This document shows, piece after piece, positions 9,621-18,494 of a stretch of DNA of 64,000 nucleotides. The stretch covers positions 1 through 64,000 of the forward strand of contig JBBRBB010000008.1 in NCBI GenBank assembly GCA_038206235.1, given 5' to 3'. Source of the DNA: JBBRBB01 sp038206235 (GTDB taxonomy: Bacteria > Bacteroidota > Bacteroidia > Chitinophagales > Chitinophagaceae). The notes under the pieces are model-generated. The model saw nothing but the letters and a program-made list of their open reading frames with translations, was not told the DNA's origin and did not search any database. Numbering within the stretch: position 1 is the stretch's first letter; every line of letters begins with the position of its first letter. The position numbers were made by a program, and so were the translations under genes.

Positions 9621-12416
9621 ATGAAACAGTTTACACTCTTTATGCTCCTTGCAGCTTCAATGCAAGTTGCAACAGCCCAATCGTGGCTCACAGCCGGCAA
9701 CAGCGGCATTACCGGTTCTAATTTTCTCGGTACTATCAATAATGCCGACCTCATTTTTAAAACAAACAACACAGAGCGGGGGCGGCTGCTAAACAGCGGT
9801 GCATGGCGCTTTGGCACTGCCACCAATTTTGCAAATATTGATGCAGCAGGTAAGCTCACCTTTGGAGGAACCGGCGCTTACCTCGTAGCTGGAAACAAGT
9901 ATGCCTTCCAATACTCCGGCGACACCGATTATGGATTGTTCTTTAATTCAACCAGTGCACAATACGAATTTAGAGACAGTACCGGTGCTCCGAAGTTTTA
10001 TATAAAAGCTACTACCGGCGATGTTTACCTTTCAAATGCTCTATATTTAAAAGGAAAGATTGCGCTGTACGCACCGGGAACAAGCAATTTTTTCATAGGA
10101 AGAGATGCAGGGAAAACCTCTGTTACAGGCACCGGTAATACAGGTGTGGGCGATTCTGCGCTCAAGAAATTAACTTCAGGTTTCCAAAATACAGCCACCG
10201 GCTATCAATCACTTTATTCTACCACAACCGGTAAGTGGAATACCGCCGCCGGTTATCAGTCTCTATATTCTAATACAACCGGGTTCAATAATACGGCTAT
10301 GGGAATTAATTCTCTATTGTCTAACACCACTGGCATTAATAATACAGCATTCGGTTCTGAGGCACTCCGTAGTAACACAACTGCTTCTTATAACACAGCC
10401 TTTGGCAACCAGTCGCTCTTTTCTAATACAACCGGGTTTAATAACACGGCTGTTGGAATTAATGCCTTGTTGTATAACAGCACCGGCAACAATAATATAG
10501 CAATGGGTTATGATGCGCTGCGTAGTAATACAACTGCCTCTTACAACACAGCTTTTGGCAATTATGCACTAAATTCAAATACAACTGCGGAGGGCAATAC
10601 AGCGATTGGGTATCAATCACTCTATTCTAATACAGCATATTATAATACAGCAATCGGTTATCAATCACTCTATTCTAATACAACGGGAGGCAATATAGCA
10701 GTCGGGTATAAAACACTCTATTCTAACACAATCGGCAATACAAATACAGCAATCGGGAGTCAAGCGCTCTATTCAAATACAACTGGTAATGCCAACATAG
10801 CAAGCGGATATAATGCACTCATTCAAAACACAACCGGTAATTCTAACATTGCCAATGGGAATTTTGCACTGAAAAGTAATATTGCCGGAAGTAACAATAT
10901 AGCCATTGGCTTTAGTGCGCTGTATAGAAACACAGGGGGAACTGAAAACACAGCCGTTGGGGTTAATGCACTCTATTCCAATACCATTGAAAACGGCAAT
11001 ACTGCTATAGGTTATGCTGCGCTCTATTCCAATACGAAAGGAAGTGGCAACACCGCTATAGGATACGCTGCCCTATATTCATATAAAGGCTTTGATAATG
11101 TCTATGGTCACAATACCGCAATTGGATACCAGGCTCTCTACTTTGATACTAGCATTGAAAACACTGCACTGGGGTATCAGGCCTTATACCAGAATACAGA
11201 CGGCGGTCTGAACACAGCTATTGGAAGTGAAACACTACATTCTAATACAACTGGTGGCTGGAATACTGCCCTCGGAAGTGGCGCACTCAATTCTAATACA
11301 ACTGGAGAAACGAATATCGCCATCGGTGGAGCTACTCTTTATGTAAATACAATCGGGGAATCGAATACTGCCTGTGGATTTCGTGCGCTGAATAACACCA
11401 CAACAGGTTCTTATAACACAGCCTTAGGATATGATGCTCAGGTGGCAAATGACAATTTAATAAATGCTACTGCTATTGGCAATGGTGCAATTGTTGGCGG
11501 TTCTAACAGCGTTGCTATAGGCAATGGCTCAGTAATTTCTATTGGAGGAGTTGTGAATTGGTCTAATTTTTCTGATGGCCGATATAAAAAAGATATAAAA
11601 GAAAATGTACAAGGTCTTACATTCATTAATAGCCTTCGCCCTGTTACTTATACAGTTAATGTAAAAGGTTTGAATGAATATTATAATAAAGGAAGAAAAC
11701 AGCCTGAAGAAAAAACAGATGAAAAACTCAAAGCTATTACAGATAAAGCTACAGAAGATGCCAGTAAAATTGTTTACAATGGTTTTATAGCACAAGAGGT
11801 TGAAGCTGTAGCCAAGAAATTAAACTATGAATTTAGCGGCGTAGATAAACCACAAAACAAAGATGGCATTTATGGTTTGCGTTATGGAGATTTTGTTGTG
11901 CCACTTGTAAAGGCTGTGCAGGAGCTTTCTAAGCAGAATGATGAATTAGGAGTGATGAATGATGAATTGAAAAAGAAAGATGATACACAGCAAAAGCAAA
12001 TTGATGCACAGCAAAAACAAATTGACGAGCTTACATCAATAGTACAATCACTTCAGCAAAATTTTGAAAAGTGTAATCCATGTGGTCAACAGTCAGTAAT
12101 CAGTAGTCAGAAATCAGTAAGTCAGCAACCCCAAACGAGAAACGAGAAACAAGAAACGGCTTCTCTCGAACAAAACATTCCTAATCCCTTCAATCATACA
12201 ACAACTATTAATTACACATTACCGCAAACATACTCATCAGCAAAAATTATTGTTGTTGATGAATTGGGTAAAACAGTAAAGAGCATTAATCTTTATGATA
12301 CTGGAAAGGGAAGTATTAATTTTTCCTCTCCCTTTAGGGCTGGGGCTTCTTACAATTATTCGTTGTATGTAAATGGAAGATTGATTGATACTAAGCAAAT
12401 GGTTTTGGCAAAATAA
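9621..12416 (+). CDS. YadA-like head-repeat tail-fibre protein with S74 chaperone domain and T9SS tail
   Basis: The 931-aa protein has a signal peptide (MKQFTLFMLLAASMQVATAQ). From about residue 165 to 620 it has about 25 head repeats of 14-20 residues (NTAIGYQSLYSNTTG and variants), like the trimeric left-handed beta-roll of YadA-type adhesins. A peptidase S74 intramolecular chaperone domain starts at about 651 (SDGRYKKDI; the Ser-Asp-x-Arg-x-Lys core is intact) and includes NGFIAQEVEAVAKKLNYEF. A coiled coil follows (KKDDTQQKQIDAQQKQIDEL), then a linker encoded by a 7-bp DNA repeat array. The C-terminal T9SS-like domain contains SLEQNIPNPFNHTTTINY. Probably a trimeric surface fibre. It is paralogous to the next gene. 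Confidence 0.88.
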   Translation: MKQFTLFMLLAASMQVATAQSWLTAGNSGITGSNFLGTINNADLIFKTNNTERGRLLNSGAWRFGTATNFANIDAAGKLTFGGTGAYLVAGNKYAFQYSGDTDYGLFFNSTSAQYEFRDSTGAPKFYIKATTGDVYLSNALYLKGKIALYAPGTSNFFIGRDAGKTSVTGTGNTGVGDSALKKLTSGFQNTATGYQSLYSTTTGKWNTAAGYQSLYSNTTGFNNTAMGINSLLSNTTGINNTAFGSEALRSNTTASYNTAFGNQSLFSNTTGFNNTAVGINALLYNSTGNNNIAMGYDALRSNTTASYNTAFGNYALNSNTTAEGNTAIGYQSLYSNTAYYNTAIGYQSLYSNTTGGNIAVGYKTLYSNTIGNTNTAIGSQALYSNTTGNANIASGYNALIQNTTGNSNIANGNFALKSNIAGSNNIAIGFSALYRNTGGTENTAVGVNALYSNTIENGNTAIGYAALYSNTKGSGNTAIGYAALYSYKGFDNVYGHNTAIGYQALYFDTSIENTALGYQALYQNTDGGLNTAIGSETLHSNTTGGWNTALGSGALNSNTTGETNIAIGGATLYVNTIGESNTACGFRALNNTTTGSYNTALGYDAQVANDNLINATAIGNGAIVGGSNSVAIGNGSVISIGGVVNWSNFSDGRYKKDIKENVQGLTFINSLRPVTYTVNVKGLNEYYNKGRKQPEEKTDEKLKAITDKATEDASKIVYNGFIAQEVEAVAKKLNYEFSGVDKPQNKDGIYGLRYGDFVVPLVKAVQELSKQNDELGVMNDELKKKDDTQQKQIDAQQKQIDELTSIVQSLQQNFEKCNPCGQQSVISSQKSVSQQPQTRNEKQETASLEQNIPNPFNHTTTINYTLPQTYSSAKIIVVDELGKTVKSINLYDTGKGSINFSSPFRAGASYNYSLYVNGRLIDTKQMVLAK
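12084..12159 (+). repeat. Heptameric degenerate tandem repeat array inside coding sequence (H1)
   Basis: About ten 7-bp units (GTCAGTA, ATCAGTA, GTCAGAA, then ACGAGAA, ACGAGAA, ACAAGAA) with one 8-base slip are read in frame in the linker between the coiled coil and the T9SS domain. The unit type changes from TCAG-centred to CGAGAA-centred midway, as in the intergenic array at 18249. Confidence 0.75.
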
Positions 12417-12489
12417 ATCTGTTTAGAAAAGAGCTTTCGAAACTATTCTATATTTTTTTTAATTATTAATCATTTAAAACTATCAAGTT

Positions 12490-13971
12490 ATGAAAAAGAC
12501 ACTTTTATTTGTCCTACTTGGACTATTGCTTACTTGTTATACTATTAACAGTAATGCACAAACGGGGAATACAAAATTTGGATCGGGTGCGCTTGCAAGT
12601 AACACCACCGGGGATTTTAATGCAGCTTTCGGAAATTCGGCATTAAATAAAAATACTGGCGGTTCCGGCAACACAGCTAGTGGCTTTGAAGCAATGCGTT
12701 TTAATACAACTGGCACTAACAATACAGCATATGGAGCTAATGCGCTTCTAGCTAATCAAGAAGGGGAATTCAATACAGCCGTTGGCCTAAGTTCACTCTA
12801 TACCAACGATTTGGGCAATAATAATACAGCCATCGGTGTTAACGCAATGTTTTCTAACACAAACGGAAATGCCAACACAGCAATTGGAGCGGTAGCATTG
12901 AATAGTAACACAGAAGGGGTGAGCAATACAGCCATTGGGGTTGGGGCACTGTTATCTAATACTACTGGTAATTTCAATACAGCACTTGGATACTTAGCTA
13001 ATGTTGCTACGGGCAATTTAACCAATGCAACGGCTATTGGTAATGGTGCACGTGTTGGCCGTTCTGACGCTGTTGCTATTGGTAATGGCTCAGTTGTTTC
13101 TATTGGCGGAGTTGTAGGCTGGACTAATTTTTCCGATGGGAGGTACAAGAAAGATATTAAGGAAAATGTACAAGGCCTTGCATTTATTAACAGTCTCCGG
13201 CCTGTTACTTATACTGTTAATGTAAAAGGGTTGAATGAACATTATGAGAAGGGAAGTAAACAAGTTACAGATAATCTAAGTGAAGATGCCAAAGCCGAAA
13301 TGAAAAAAAGTGAAGATGCAGCAAGTAAAATTGTGTACAATGGTTTTATAGCGCAGGAAGTAGAAGCCGCTGCAAAAAAATTAAACTATGAATTTAGCGG
13401 TGTAGATAAACCACAAAACAAAGATGGCATTTATGGTTTGCGTTATGGAGATTTTGTTGTGCCGCTTGTAAAAGCAGTGCAGGAGCTTGCTAATCAGAAT
13501 GATAAATTAGGAGTGATGAATGATGAATTGAAATCCGAAATCCGAAGTCTGAAATCCGAAAACGACACACAGCAAAAACAAATTGACGACCTCAAATCAA
13601 TAGTACAATCACTTCAGCAAAATTTTGAAAAATGCAATCCATGCGGTCAGCAATCGACAGTCAGCAGTCAGGTATCAGAAAACGATAAACGCCAAACCAT
13701 AAACGTTTCTTCTGCTTCTCTCGAGCAAAACATTCCTAACCCGTTTAATCATGCAACAACAATAAATTACACATTACCGCAAACATATTCTTCAGCAAAA
13801 ATTCTAATTACTGATAAATCAGGCAAAACATTGAAGGAAGTAAATATTTCCGGCAGCGGTAAAGGAAGTTTAACTTTAGATGCATCAACATTAGCAAACG
13901 GTGCTTACAATTATTCTTTGTATGTAGAAGGAAAGTTGATAGATACAAAGCATATGGTGCTGGCGAAATAA
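12490..13971 (+). CDS. Shorter YadA-like/S74 tail-fibre paralog with T9SS tail
   Basis: This 493-aa paralog of the preceding gene has the same order: signal peptide (MKKTLLFVLLGLLLTCYTINSNAQ), about nine head repeats (NTAIGVNAMFSNTNG) to about residue 180, an S74 chaperone domain (SDGRYKKDIKENVQG) and a coiled coil (ANQNDKLGVMNDELKSEIRS). Repeat-encoded linkers and a T9SS-like C-terminus (SLEQNIPNPFNHATTINY to HMVLAK) follow. The S74 domains are diverged at DNA level over most of their length. A stretch of roughly 100 bases (13380-13490 against 11819-11925) is nearly identical, suggesting local gene conversion. It likely forms a shorter trimeric fibre on the surface. Confidence 0.87.
   Translation: MKKTLLFVLLGLLLTCYTINSNAQTGNTKFGSGALASNTTGDFNAAFGNSALNKNTGGSGNTASGFEAMRFNTTGTNNTAYGANALLANQEGEFNTAVGLSSLYTNDLGNNNTAIGVNAMFSNTNGNANTAIGAVALNSNTEGVSNTAIGVGALLSNTTGNFNTALGYLANVATGNLTNATAIGNGARVGRSDAVAIGNGSVVSIGGVVGWTNFSDGRYKKDIKENVQGLAFINSLRPVTYTVNVKGLNEHYEKGSKQVTDNLSEDAKAEMKKSEDAASKIVYNGFIAQEVEAAAKKLNYEFSGVDKPQNKDGIYGLRYGDFVVPLVKAVQELANQNDKLGVMNDELKSEIRSLKSENDTQQKQIDDLKSIVQSLQQNFEKCNPCGQQSTVSSQVSENDKRQTINVSSASLEQNIPNPFNHATTINYTLPQTYSSAKILITDKSGKTLKEVNISGSGKGSLTLDASTLANGAYNYSLYVEGKLIDTKHMVLAK
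13530..13564 (+). repeat. Heptameric repeat array in coding sequence (H2)
   Basis: Five consecutive 7-bp units (GAAATCC, GAAATCC, GAAGTCT, GAAATCC, GAAAACG) encode a coiled-coil linker segment (KSEIRSLKSEN). The unit differs from H1 but the period is the same. Confidence 0.7.
13650..13707 (+). repeat. Heptameric repeat array in coding sequence (H3)
   Basis: Units of 7 bp (GTCAGCA, GTCAGGT, ATCAGAA, AACGATA, AACGCCA, AACCATA) fill the linker before the sorting domain, at the same protein position as H1 in the paralog. The unit order again runs from TCAG-type to ACGA-type. Confidence 0.7.
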
Positions 13972-14041
13972 AATTTAGGTTGTCCTGCACTTTCAAGGTG
14001 CGGGATACCTTATATACAAACCGCCTTTTAATTTCTTCATC

Positions 14042-16180
14042 ATGAAAAAGAATTTCTTTTTTAAATGCACATTGCTTTTTCTTTCTGTAACAGCATTTTT
14101 TGCACAACCAATAATTGCTCAGCCGCAACCGCCTCAATACAATGTGTTCTTCATTGTCGCCGATGATATAAATACGCATTGCAGTTTTTTGGGAGATTCG
14201 CTAATGGTGATGCCTAATTTGGAAAGGATTGCGAGCCGCGGCATGATTTTTAAAAATGCATACTGTCAGTACTCTTCCTGCAGCCCTTCACGTACATCTT
14301 TTTTAACCGGCTGGCGACCTGATAAAACAGGAGTTACTAAAAACGAAGTGCGTCCAAGCTCAGTACTTCCGCCCGGTGTAATTTTTTTGCCTGAATACTT
14401 CCGCAATAATGGTTACCATACAGAACGCTACGGGAAAATAATGCATGAGAAGTGGGAGGGTGATATTACATGGAATTATGCAGAACCCGGCGAAGATTCT
14501 GTACCACCACGAAAACAAGATGGCGACGATTGGTGGATTGCACTAAATTCCGACTCAGCGCATGATTACATGGACAGTACAGCGCTTACTCATTTAGTTA
14601 CCCGGATGCAACAGCCTTTATTACAACCCTTTTTTCATGCCCTCGGTTTTCGCACCCCGCATGAACCTTTTGAGCCAAACTTGCATTCATGGAATTTAAC
14701 CGGGGATTCTACTTACCAGGAGCTACTTCCCACAAATACTCTTGGGCTAAAGGATAGTGTGTGGGGATATGGCTCTGCAAATATTCCTCTCCCTGCCACG
14801 CCTGCAAATGACACGGCTGATATTCCACCTCCTGCAATAACGTTTCTTTCCCCAGTACCCGATTCTGCATGGCAAAGGGTAATTCATGCCTATAATGCAG
14901 ACGTAACTCAAATGGATTCATTATTGGGATTATTGCTTGATGAGTTTGACCGACAAAACCTGTGGGCAAATACTATAATTGTTTTTATGGGAGACCATGG
15001 GCAGCACTTAGGCGAGCATTTAGGGCTGTGGGGAAAAATTACCCTCTTTGAAGAAGCGATTCGTACACCACTGATTATTTATGCACCGGGCAAATTGCCG
15101 GGAGTATGTTCTAAACTGGTTGAATTTGTTGACATATATCCAACACTGCTCGAACTCTGTGGCTTTTCTTTGCCTTCAGGTCTGGAAGGTTCAAGCCTCG
15201 TGCCGTTATTAGATAATCCCAATCTTGCATGGAAACGGGCTGTCTTTTCCCAAATTGACAGGGGAGCAGGAAGAAATGTGCGGAATGAACAATATAGTTA
15301 TAATTCATGGAGCAGAGGACGTGAAGAGCTTTATGATTTGCTTGCCGACCCATATGAATACACGAACCTTGCAGCCAATGCGGCGTATGCAACAGTATTA
15401 AATCAAATGAGAACAATCTTATCAGAGGGCTGGACAAATTCTCTTCCTCCGCAATATACTAAAACCACTTTATTCTTAGATGCTGACAGCGATGGCTTTG
15501 GCAATCCGCTGGATTCAATACAATCTTATGCATCCCGCAATGGGTATGTTTCTAACAAGACCGATTGTAACGACAGTACTGCGAACATTCATCCCGGCGC
15601 AACAGAAATATGCAATAACAACATTGATGATGATTGTGACGGATTAATTGATGAAACAAGACCGGCAGCTAAAATAACACCCTTAGGCAATCTTGATATT
15701 TGTGCAGCAGGCTCTGTTGTTTTGCAGGCAAATGGCGGTACAGGGCTTACCTATCAGTGGAAAAAAAATAACAGCAATATTGCCGGTGCAACTAACAGAC
15801 AATATACTGCAAACACAACAGGTAATTATAAAGTAACAGTTACTAAGAATGGATGCAGCAGAACATCAAAGCCGGTAACTGTTACCAATTCCTGCGGTGG
15901 ATTTGCTTTGAAGCAACAAAACATATCAGAAGAATTATCTCTCTCTCCAAATCCATCTGAGGGCATCATAACAATTATATATAACAGTAACAGCACCGGT
16001 AAAATAAAATTGCGGGTTTACGACCAAATTGGAAAAATTTTATTCACTAAAACAGAGTTCGCAATAAAAGGAAACAATAGTTACAATTTGAATTTATCCC
16101 AGCTTAAGTCCGGCATTTATGAACTGGAATTAATCAACAGCATCGTATCCAAGCGTGTGAAATTTGTGATAGAGAAATGA
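14042..16180 (+). CDS. Secreted sulfatase with MopE-like, Ig-like and T9SS domains
   Basis: The 712-aa protein has a signal peptide (to about residue 28) and an iduronate-2-sulfatase-like alkaline phosphatase-superfamily domain. Asp41-Asp42 (VADDINTHC) are metal ligands. Cys80 lies in CSPSR, the site converted to formylglycine. GDHGQHLGEH near residue 318 supplies further metal ligands. After about residue 475 comes a MopE-type metal-binding segment (DADSDGFGN, DCNDSTANIHPGATEIC, DDDCDGLIDE). An Ig-like domain and a T9SS sorting domain (LSPNPSEGIITIIYN) follow. It likely removes sulfate esters from polysaccharides at the cell surface. The maturation enzyme is not in the window. Confidence 0.9.
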   Translation: MKKNFFFKCTLLFLSVTAFFAQPIIAQPQPPQYNVFFIVADDINTHCSFLGDSLMVMPNLERIASRGMIFKNAYCQYSSCSPSRTSFLTGWRPDKTGVTKNEVRPSSVLPPGVIFLPEYFRNNGYHTERYGKIMHEKWEGDITWNYAEPGEDSVPPRKQDGDDWWIALNSDSAHDYMDSTALTHLVTRMQQPLLQPFFHALGFRTPHEPFEPNLHSWNLTGDSTYQELLPTNTLGLKDSVWGYGSANIPLPATPANDTADIPPPAITFLSPVPDSAWQRVIHAYNADVTQMDSLLGLLLDEFDRQNLWANTIIVFMGDHGQHLGEHLGLWGKITLFEEAIRTPLIIYAPGKLPGVCSKLVEFVDIYPTLLELCGFSLPSGLEGSSLVPLLDNPNLAWKRAVFSQIDRGAGRNVRNEQYSYNSWSRGREELYDLLADPYEYTNLAANAAYATVLNQMRTILSEGWTNSLPPQYTKTTLFLDADSDGFGNPLDSIQSYASRNGYVSNKTDCNDSTANIHPGATEICNNNIDDDCDGLIDETRPAAKITPLGNLDICAAGSVVLQANGGTGLTYQWKKNNSNIAGATNRQYTANTTGNYKVTVTKNGCSRTSKPVTVTNSCGGFALKQQNISEELSLSPNPSEGIITIIYNSNSTGKIKLRVYDQIGKILFTKTEFAIKGNNSYNLNLSQLKSGIYELELINSIVSKRVKFVIEK

Positions 16181-16185
16181 AACGT

Positions 16186-16220
16186 AAAAGCCATTGTGCA
16201 TACAAAGCGTGATGGCTTTT
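16186..16220 (+). terminator. Rho-independent terminator after sulfatase gene
   Basis: AAAAGCCAT pairs with ATGGCTTTT across a loop of about 17 bases, six bases after the stop codon. Confidence 0.65.
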
Positions 16221-16222
16221 CC

Positions 16223-16270
16223 CCGCAGAGATTCCTGCTTTAATCCATAAGAAAATCAGGCATTCTGCGG
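16223..16270 (+). repeat. CCGCAGA...TCTGCGG hairpin, third dispersed copy
   Basis: Arms CCGCAGA/TCTGCGG plus an inner CCTG/CAGG pairing are followed by CATCAA and ATTAAATAA. This is the same architecture as the two hairpins at 8490 and 8617, so it is a dispersed element and not just a local terminator. Confidence 0.6.
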
Positions 16271-16337
16271 CATCAAGGCATTAAATAAATTTAATAAAAT
16301 ATATAAAACTTTTTTCCTCACCTCTTCAAAATTTTTT

Positions 16338-17885
16338 ATGAAATACAAATATGTAACCCTCGTTTTTTTTGCCGGTTTTCTCTGTGCAAAATCTATTTCA
16401 CAATCAGCAGGCGATTCCTGCATTGATTTGCGATATCCAATTTATACTCTGGATCAAATAGATTCCAGCGCCAACCTTTCCTATGCCGGATTAAACAGTG
16501 TTCCGGATTATTATTCTGTAAAAGACAAGCTTGTGGGAAAGACGTGCAATGCTGGTACAGGATGCGATTACTCTAATACATCTTTGGTTTACGATATTTG
16601 GTATCCCAGCCCTGCTGTTTTTAATTATGCTGACAGTGCTTTACCTGTTATATTTTTCTTTCATGGGGGAGGTTTTTCTGATTGCTCCTTCAGGAAGGAA
16701 GCTTATAAATATTGCAGAGCTTTTGCCCAACGCGGAATAATTGCATGTAATGTAGAATACAGAAGGGGAAGAGTAAAAGATGGAAATAAAACCTCACCTG
16801 AGCAATTGCTTGCTACATACAGAGGTGTACAGGATGCCAACGGAGCAATAAGAAGCATTATAAAAAGGCAATTGGATGGAGGAACGGTATATAAAATTGA
16901 TACTTCAAAATTATTTGTTGGCGGCGGCAGTGCGGGGGGAATTATTTCATTACGTTTAGCATTTTATACTCAGGCAGAAATGGATGATGCCTATCGCGGA
17001 GTAAGCGCAGTTCTTGGGCCGATTAAAAAAGATGATTACATCGGGCCTTTAAGTATTAATTTTTCAATCAAAGCAATTTTAAATATGTGGGGAGAGATTT
17101 TAGAAAGCGACAGCACGGATGCCGATAGCCCTTCTTATATTACCGGCACAGACGACAGGGTGCCCGTGATATCATTTCACGGCAAGCTGGACCCAACTGT
17201 TCCCTATTCCACACTAAAAAAATATTTTAGTACCGGGGCAAGAGCTACTGCCGCAGAATGTGGTTTTGTCTATCAAATAAATCCAGCTAATAAATATGCT
17301 TATGTACACGGTTCTGAACCGATATATAACAGAGTAATAGAGCTTAATATTCCCACTGAATTTTATTCAGATAGCAATGCCGGTCATGGTTTGGGGGGAA
17401 ACGCTAATTATGGCTTATCAACAAATAACGTAGATTCTGTTCAAAATTATATTGTTTCAAGAGCCGCCATTTTTTTTCGGAAGGTAATTAATAATACAGC
17501 AGACAATACTCAACAAACAAGATTTGATGATACCATGAATAACTCAACAGGATGCCCTGTCACCAACAGCTTTCATTTTAAAACAAATCAGGAATCTTTA
17601 AAAATATACTCACGGCCCAGTGATAAGAATAACAATAGTCTTAGAGTGTCGCCAAATCCAACTGCGGGCATCATAACGGTTACATATAACAGCAATAGCA
17701 GAGGTAAGCTCGACTTGAAAATATATGACAGGATAGGAAAAATTCTCTTTAGCAAAACAGAGTCTGCAATAACCGGAAGCAATAGTTTCAATTTGAATCT
17801 ATCTAACCTTAAGCCAGGAATCTATGATCTGGAATTAAGCAATGCCTCCGTGCTGAAAAGTGTGAAGTTTGTAATTGAGAAATGA
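16338..17885 (+). CDS. Secreted alpha/beta hydrolase (esterase-like) with T9SS sorting domain
   Basis: The 515-aa protein has a signal peptide and an alpha/beta hydrolase fold of the carboxylesterase/hormone-sensitive-lipase type. HGGGF at residues 109-113 is the oxyanion hole, GGSAGG holds nucleophile Ser198, Asp285 lies in FHGKLDPTVPY and His350 in AGHGLGG. A low-complexity linker follows, then a T9SS sorting domain from about residue 435 (VSPNPTAGIITVTYN, YDRIGKILFSKTES) nearly identical in layout to that of the preceding sulfatase. It may deacylate the polysaccharide that the sulfatases act on (inference from neighbourhood). Confidence 0.88.
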   Translation: MKYKYVTLVFFAGFLCAKSISQSAGDSCIDLRYPIYTLDQIDSSANLSYAGLNSVPDYYSVKDKLVGKTCNAGTGCDYSNTSLVYDIWYPSPAVFNYADSALPVIFFFHGGGFSDCSFRKEAYKYCRAFAQRGIIACNVEYRRGRVKDGNKTSPEQLLATYRGVQDANGAIRSIIKRQLDGGTVYKIDTSKLFVGGGSAGGIISLRLAFYTQAEMDDAYRGVSAVLGPIKKDDYIGPLSINFSIKAILNMWGEILESDSTDADSPSYITGTDDRVPVISFHGKLDPTVPYSTLKKYFSTGARATAAECGFVYQINPANKYAYVHGSEPIYNRVIELNIPTEFYSDSNAGHGLGGNANYGLSTNNVDSVQNYIVSRAAIFFRKVINNTADNTQQTRFDDTMNNSTGCPVTNSFHFKTNQESLKIYSRPSDKNNNSLRVSPNPTAGIITVTYNSNSRGKLDLKIYDRIGKILFSKTESAITGSNSFNLNLSNLKPGIYDLELSNASVLKSVKFVIEK

Positions 17886-17898
17886 AAATCAAAAGTTA

Positions 17899-17915
17899 TC
17901 CCGCTTAAAGCGGGG
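17899..17915 (+). terminator. Palindromic hairpin after esterase gene
   Basis: TCCCGCTT/AAGCGGGG forms a compact stem 14 bases after the stop, followed by a T-rich stretch. It belongs to the TCCCG...CGGGA palindrome family found elsewhere in the window and may serve as terminator. Confidence 0.5.
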
Positions 17916-17994
17916 TGGCTTTCTCTTTTACTTGTAGTACGATAATGTTGCTGATAAGATGAACCACATTTTTTAATCAATTCAACATGTGTTC

Positions 17995-18243
17995 CTAAAA
18001 AACGGATATATACGTTTCTTGTATCAAAGTGATCATCCTAACCAGGCGGTAAATATTGCCTTTAATATTAAACACATACCTGTCTCCGCTAACTGCATCA
18101 ACCGAATTAAAATCACGTTTCATGCCGGCGAAATTGCTCCAGTCTGTAAGCTTGGTGGTATAATACCACCGCAGCAATGCATCCGGGACGCCTCTATGCT
18201 TCACTGCAAAATCATTGATAATTGTTTTGCTTATGATAACCAT
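17995..18243 (-). pseudogene. Orphan HigB-like mRNA interferase toxin, frameshifted near its C-terminus
   Basis: From the ATG at 18243 the frame reads MVIISKTIINDFAVKH, then WYYTTKLTDWSNFAGMKRDF, a VFNIKGNIYRLV strand and TYISVF before a stop. This matches the HigB toxin family (RelE-like fold ribosome-dependent RNase): the DW..F..IKRDF and VFNI.GN.YRL blocks are diagnostic. Adding one T in the T-run before the stop restores LGTHVEL, the expected continuation (GTH.EYD in the family). The toxin is therefore truncated by about one base. The HigA antitoxin normally downstream is absent: only about 100 bases separate it from the esterase gene. A 7-bp repeat array lies six bases upstream of the start. 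Confidence 0.7.
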
Positions 18244-18248
18244 AAACG

Positions 18249-18371
18249 GTAGGCAATGGGCAATAGGCAATAGGCAAGAACGATAAACGAGAAACCAGAA
18301 ACCCCGCCTTTGTCGGGGCAGACGAGAAACGAGAAACGCCAATAGGCAATGGGCAATAAGCAATAGACAAG
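18249..18371 (+). repeat. Heptameric tandem repeat array, intergenic (H4)
   Basis: Units of 7 bp run through the whole stretch: AGGCAAT/GGGCAAT units, then AACGATA, AACGAGA, AACCAGA, a palindrome (CCCCG...CGGGG at 18302-18318), ACGAGAA units, and again AGGCAAT/GGGCAAT/AAGCAAT. The ACGAGAA unit is the same as in coding arrays H1 and H3. The rest of the 609-base gap 17886-18494 holds the HigB remnant and AT-rich DNA. Confidence 0.75.
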
Positions 18372-18494
18372 GCGAAAAAAAATATATCCAAACATGCTAA
18401 TCATTTTTTAGATTTGATAAAAATAAAAACGTTGAAACATTTATTTAAAAACCATTAATCAATTGCAGTTGTATAAATCTCAAACCAAAAAATT

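Noticed and set aside
18249..18371. CRISPR-like appearance of the repeat arrays
   Set aside because: Units are 7-8 bp without spacers, and no cas genes are present in the window.
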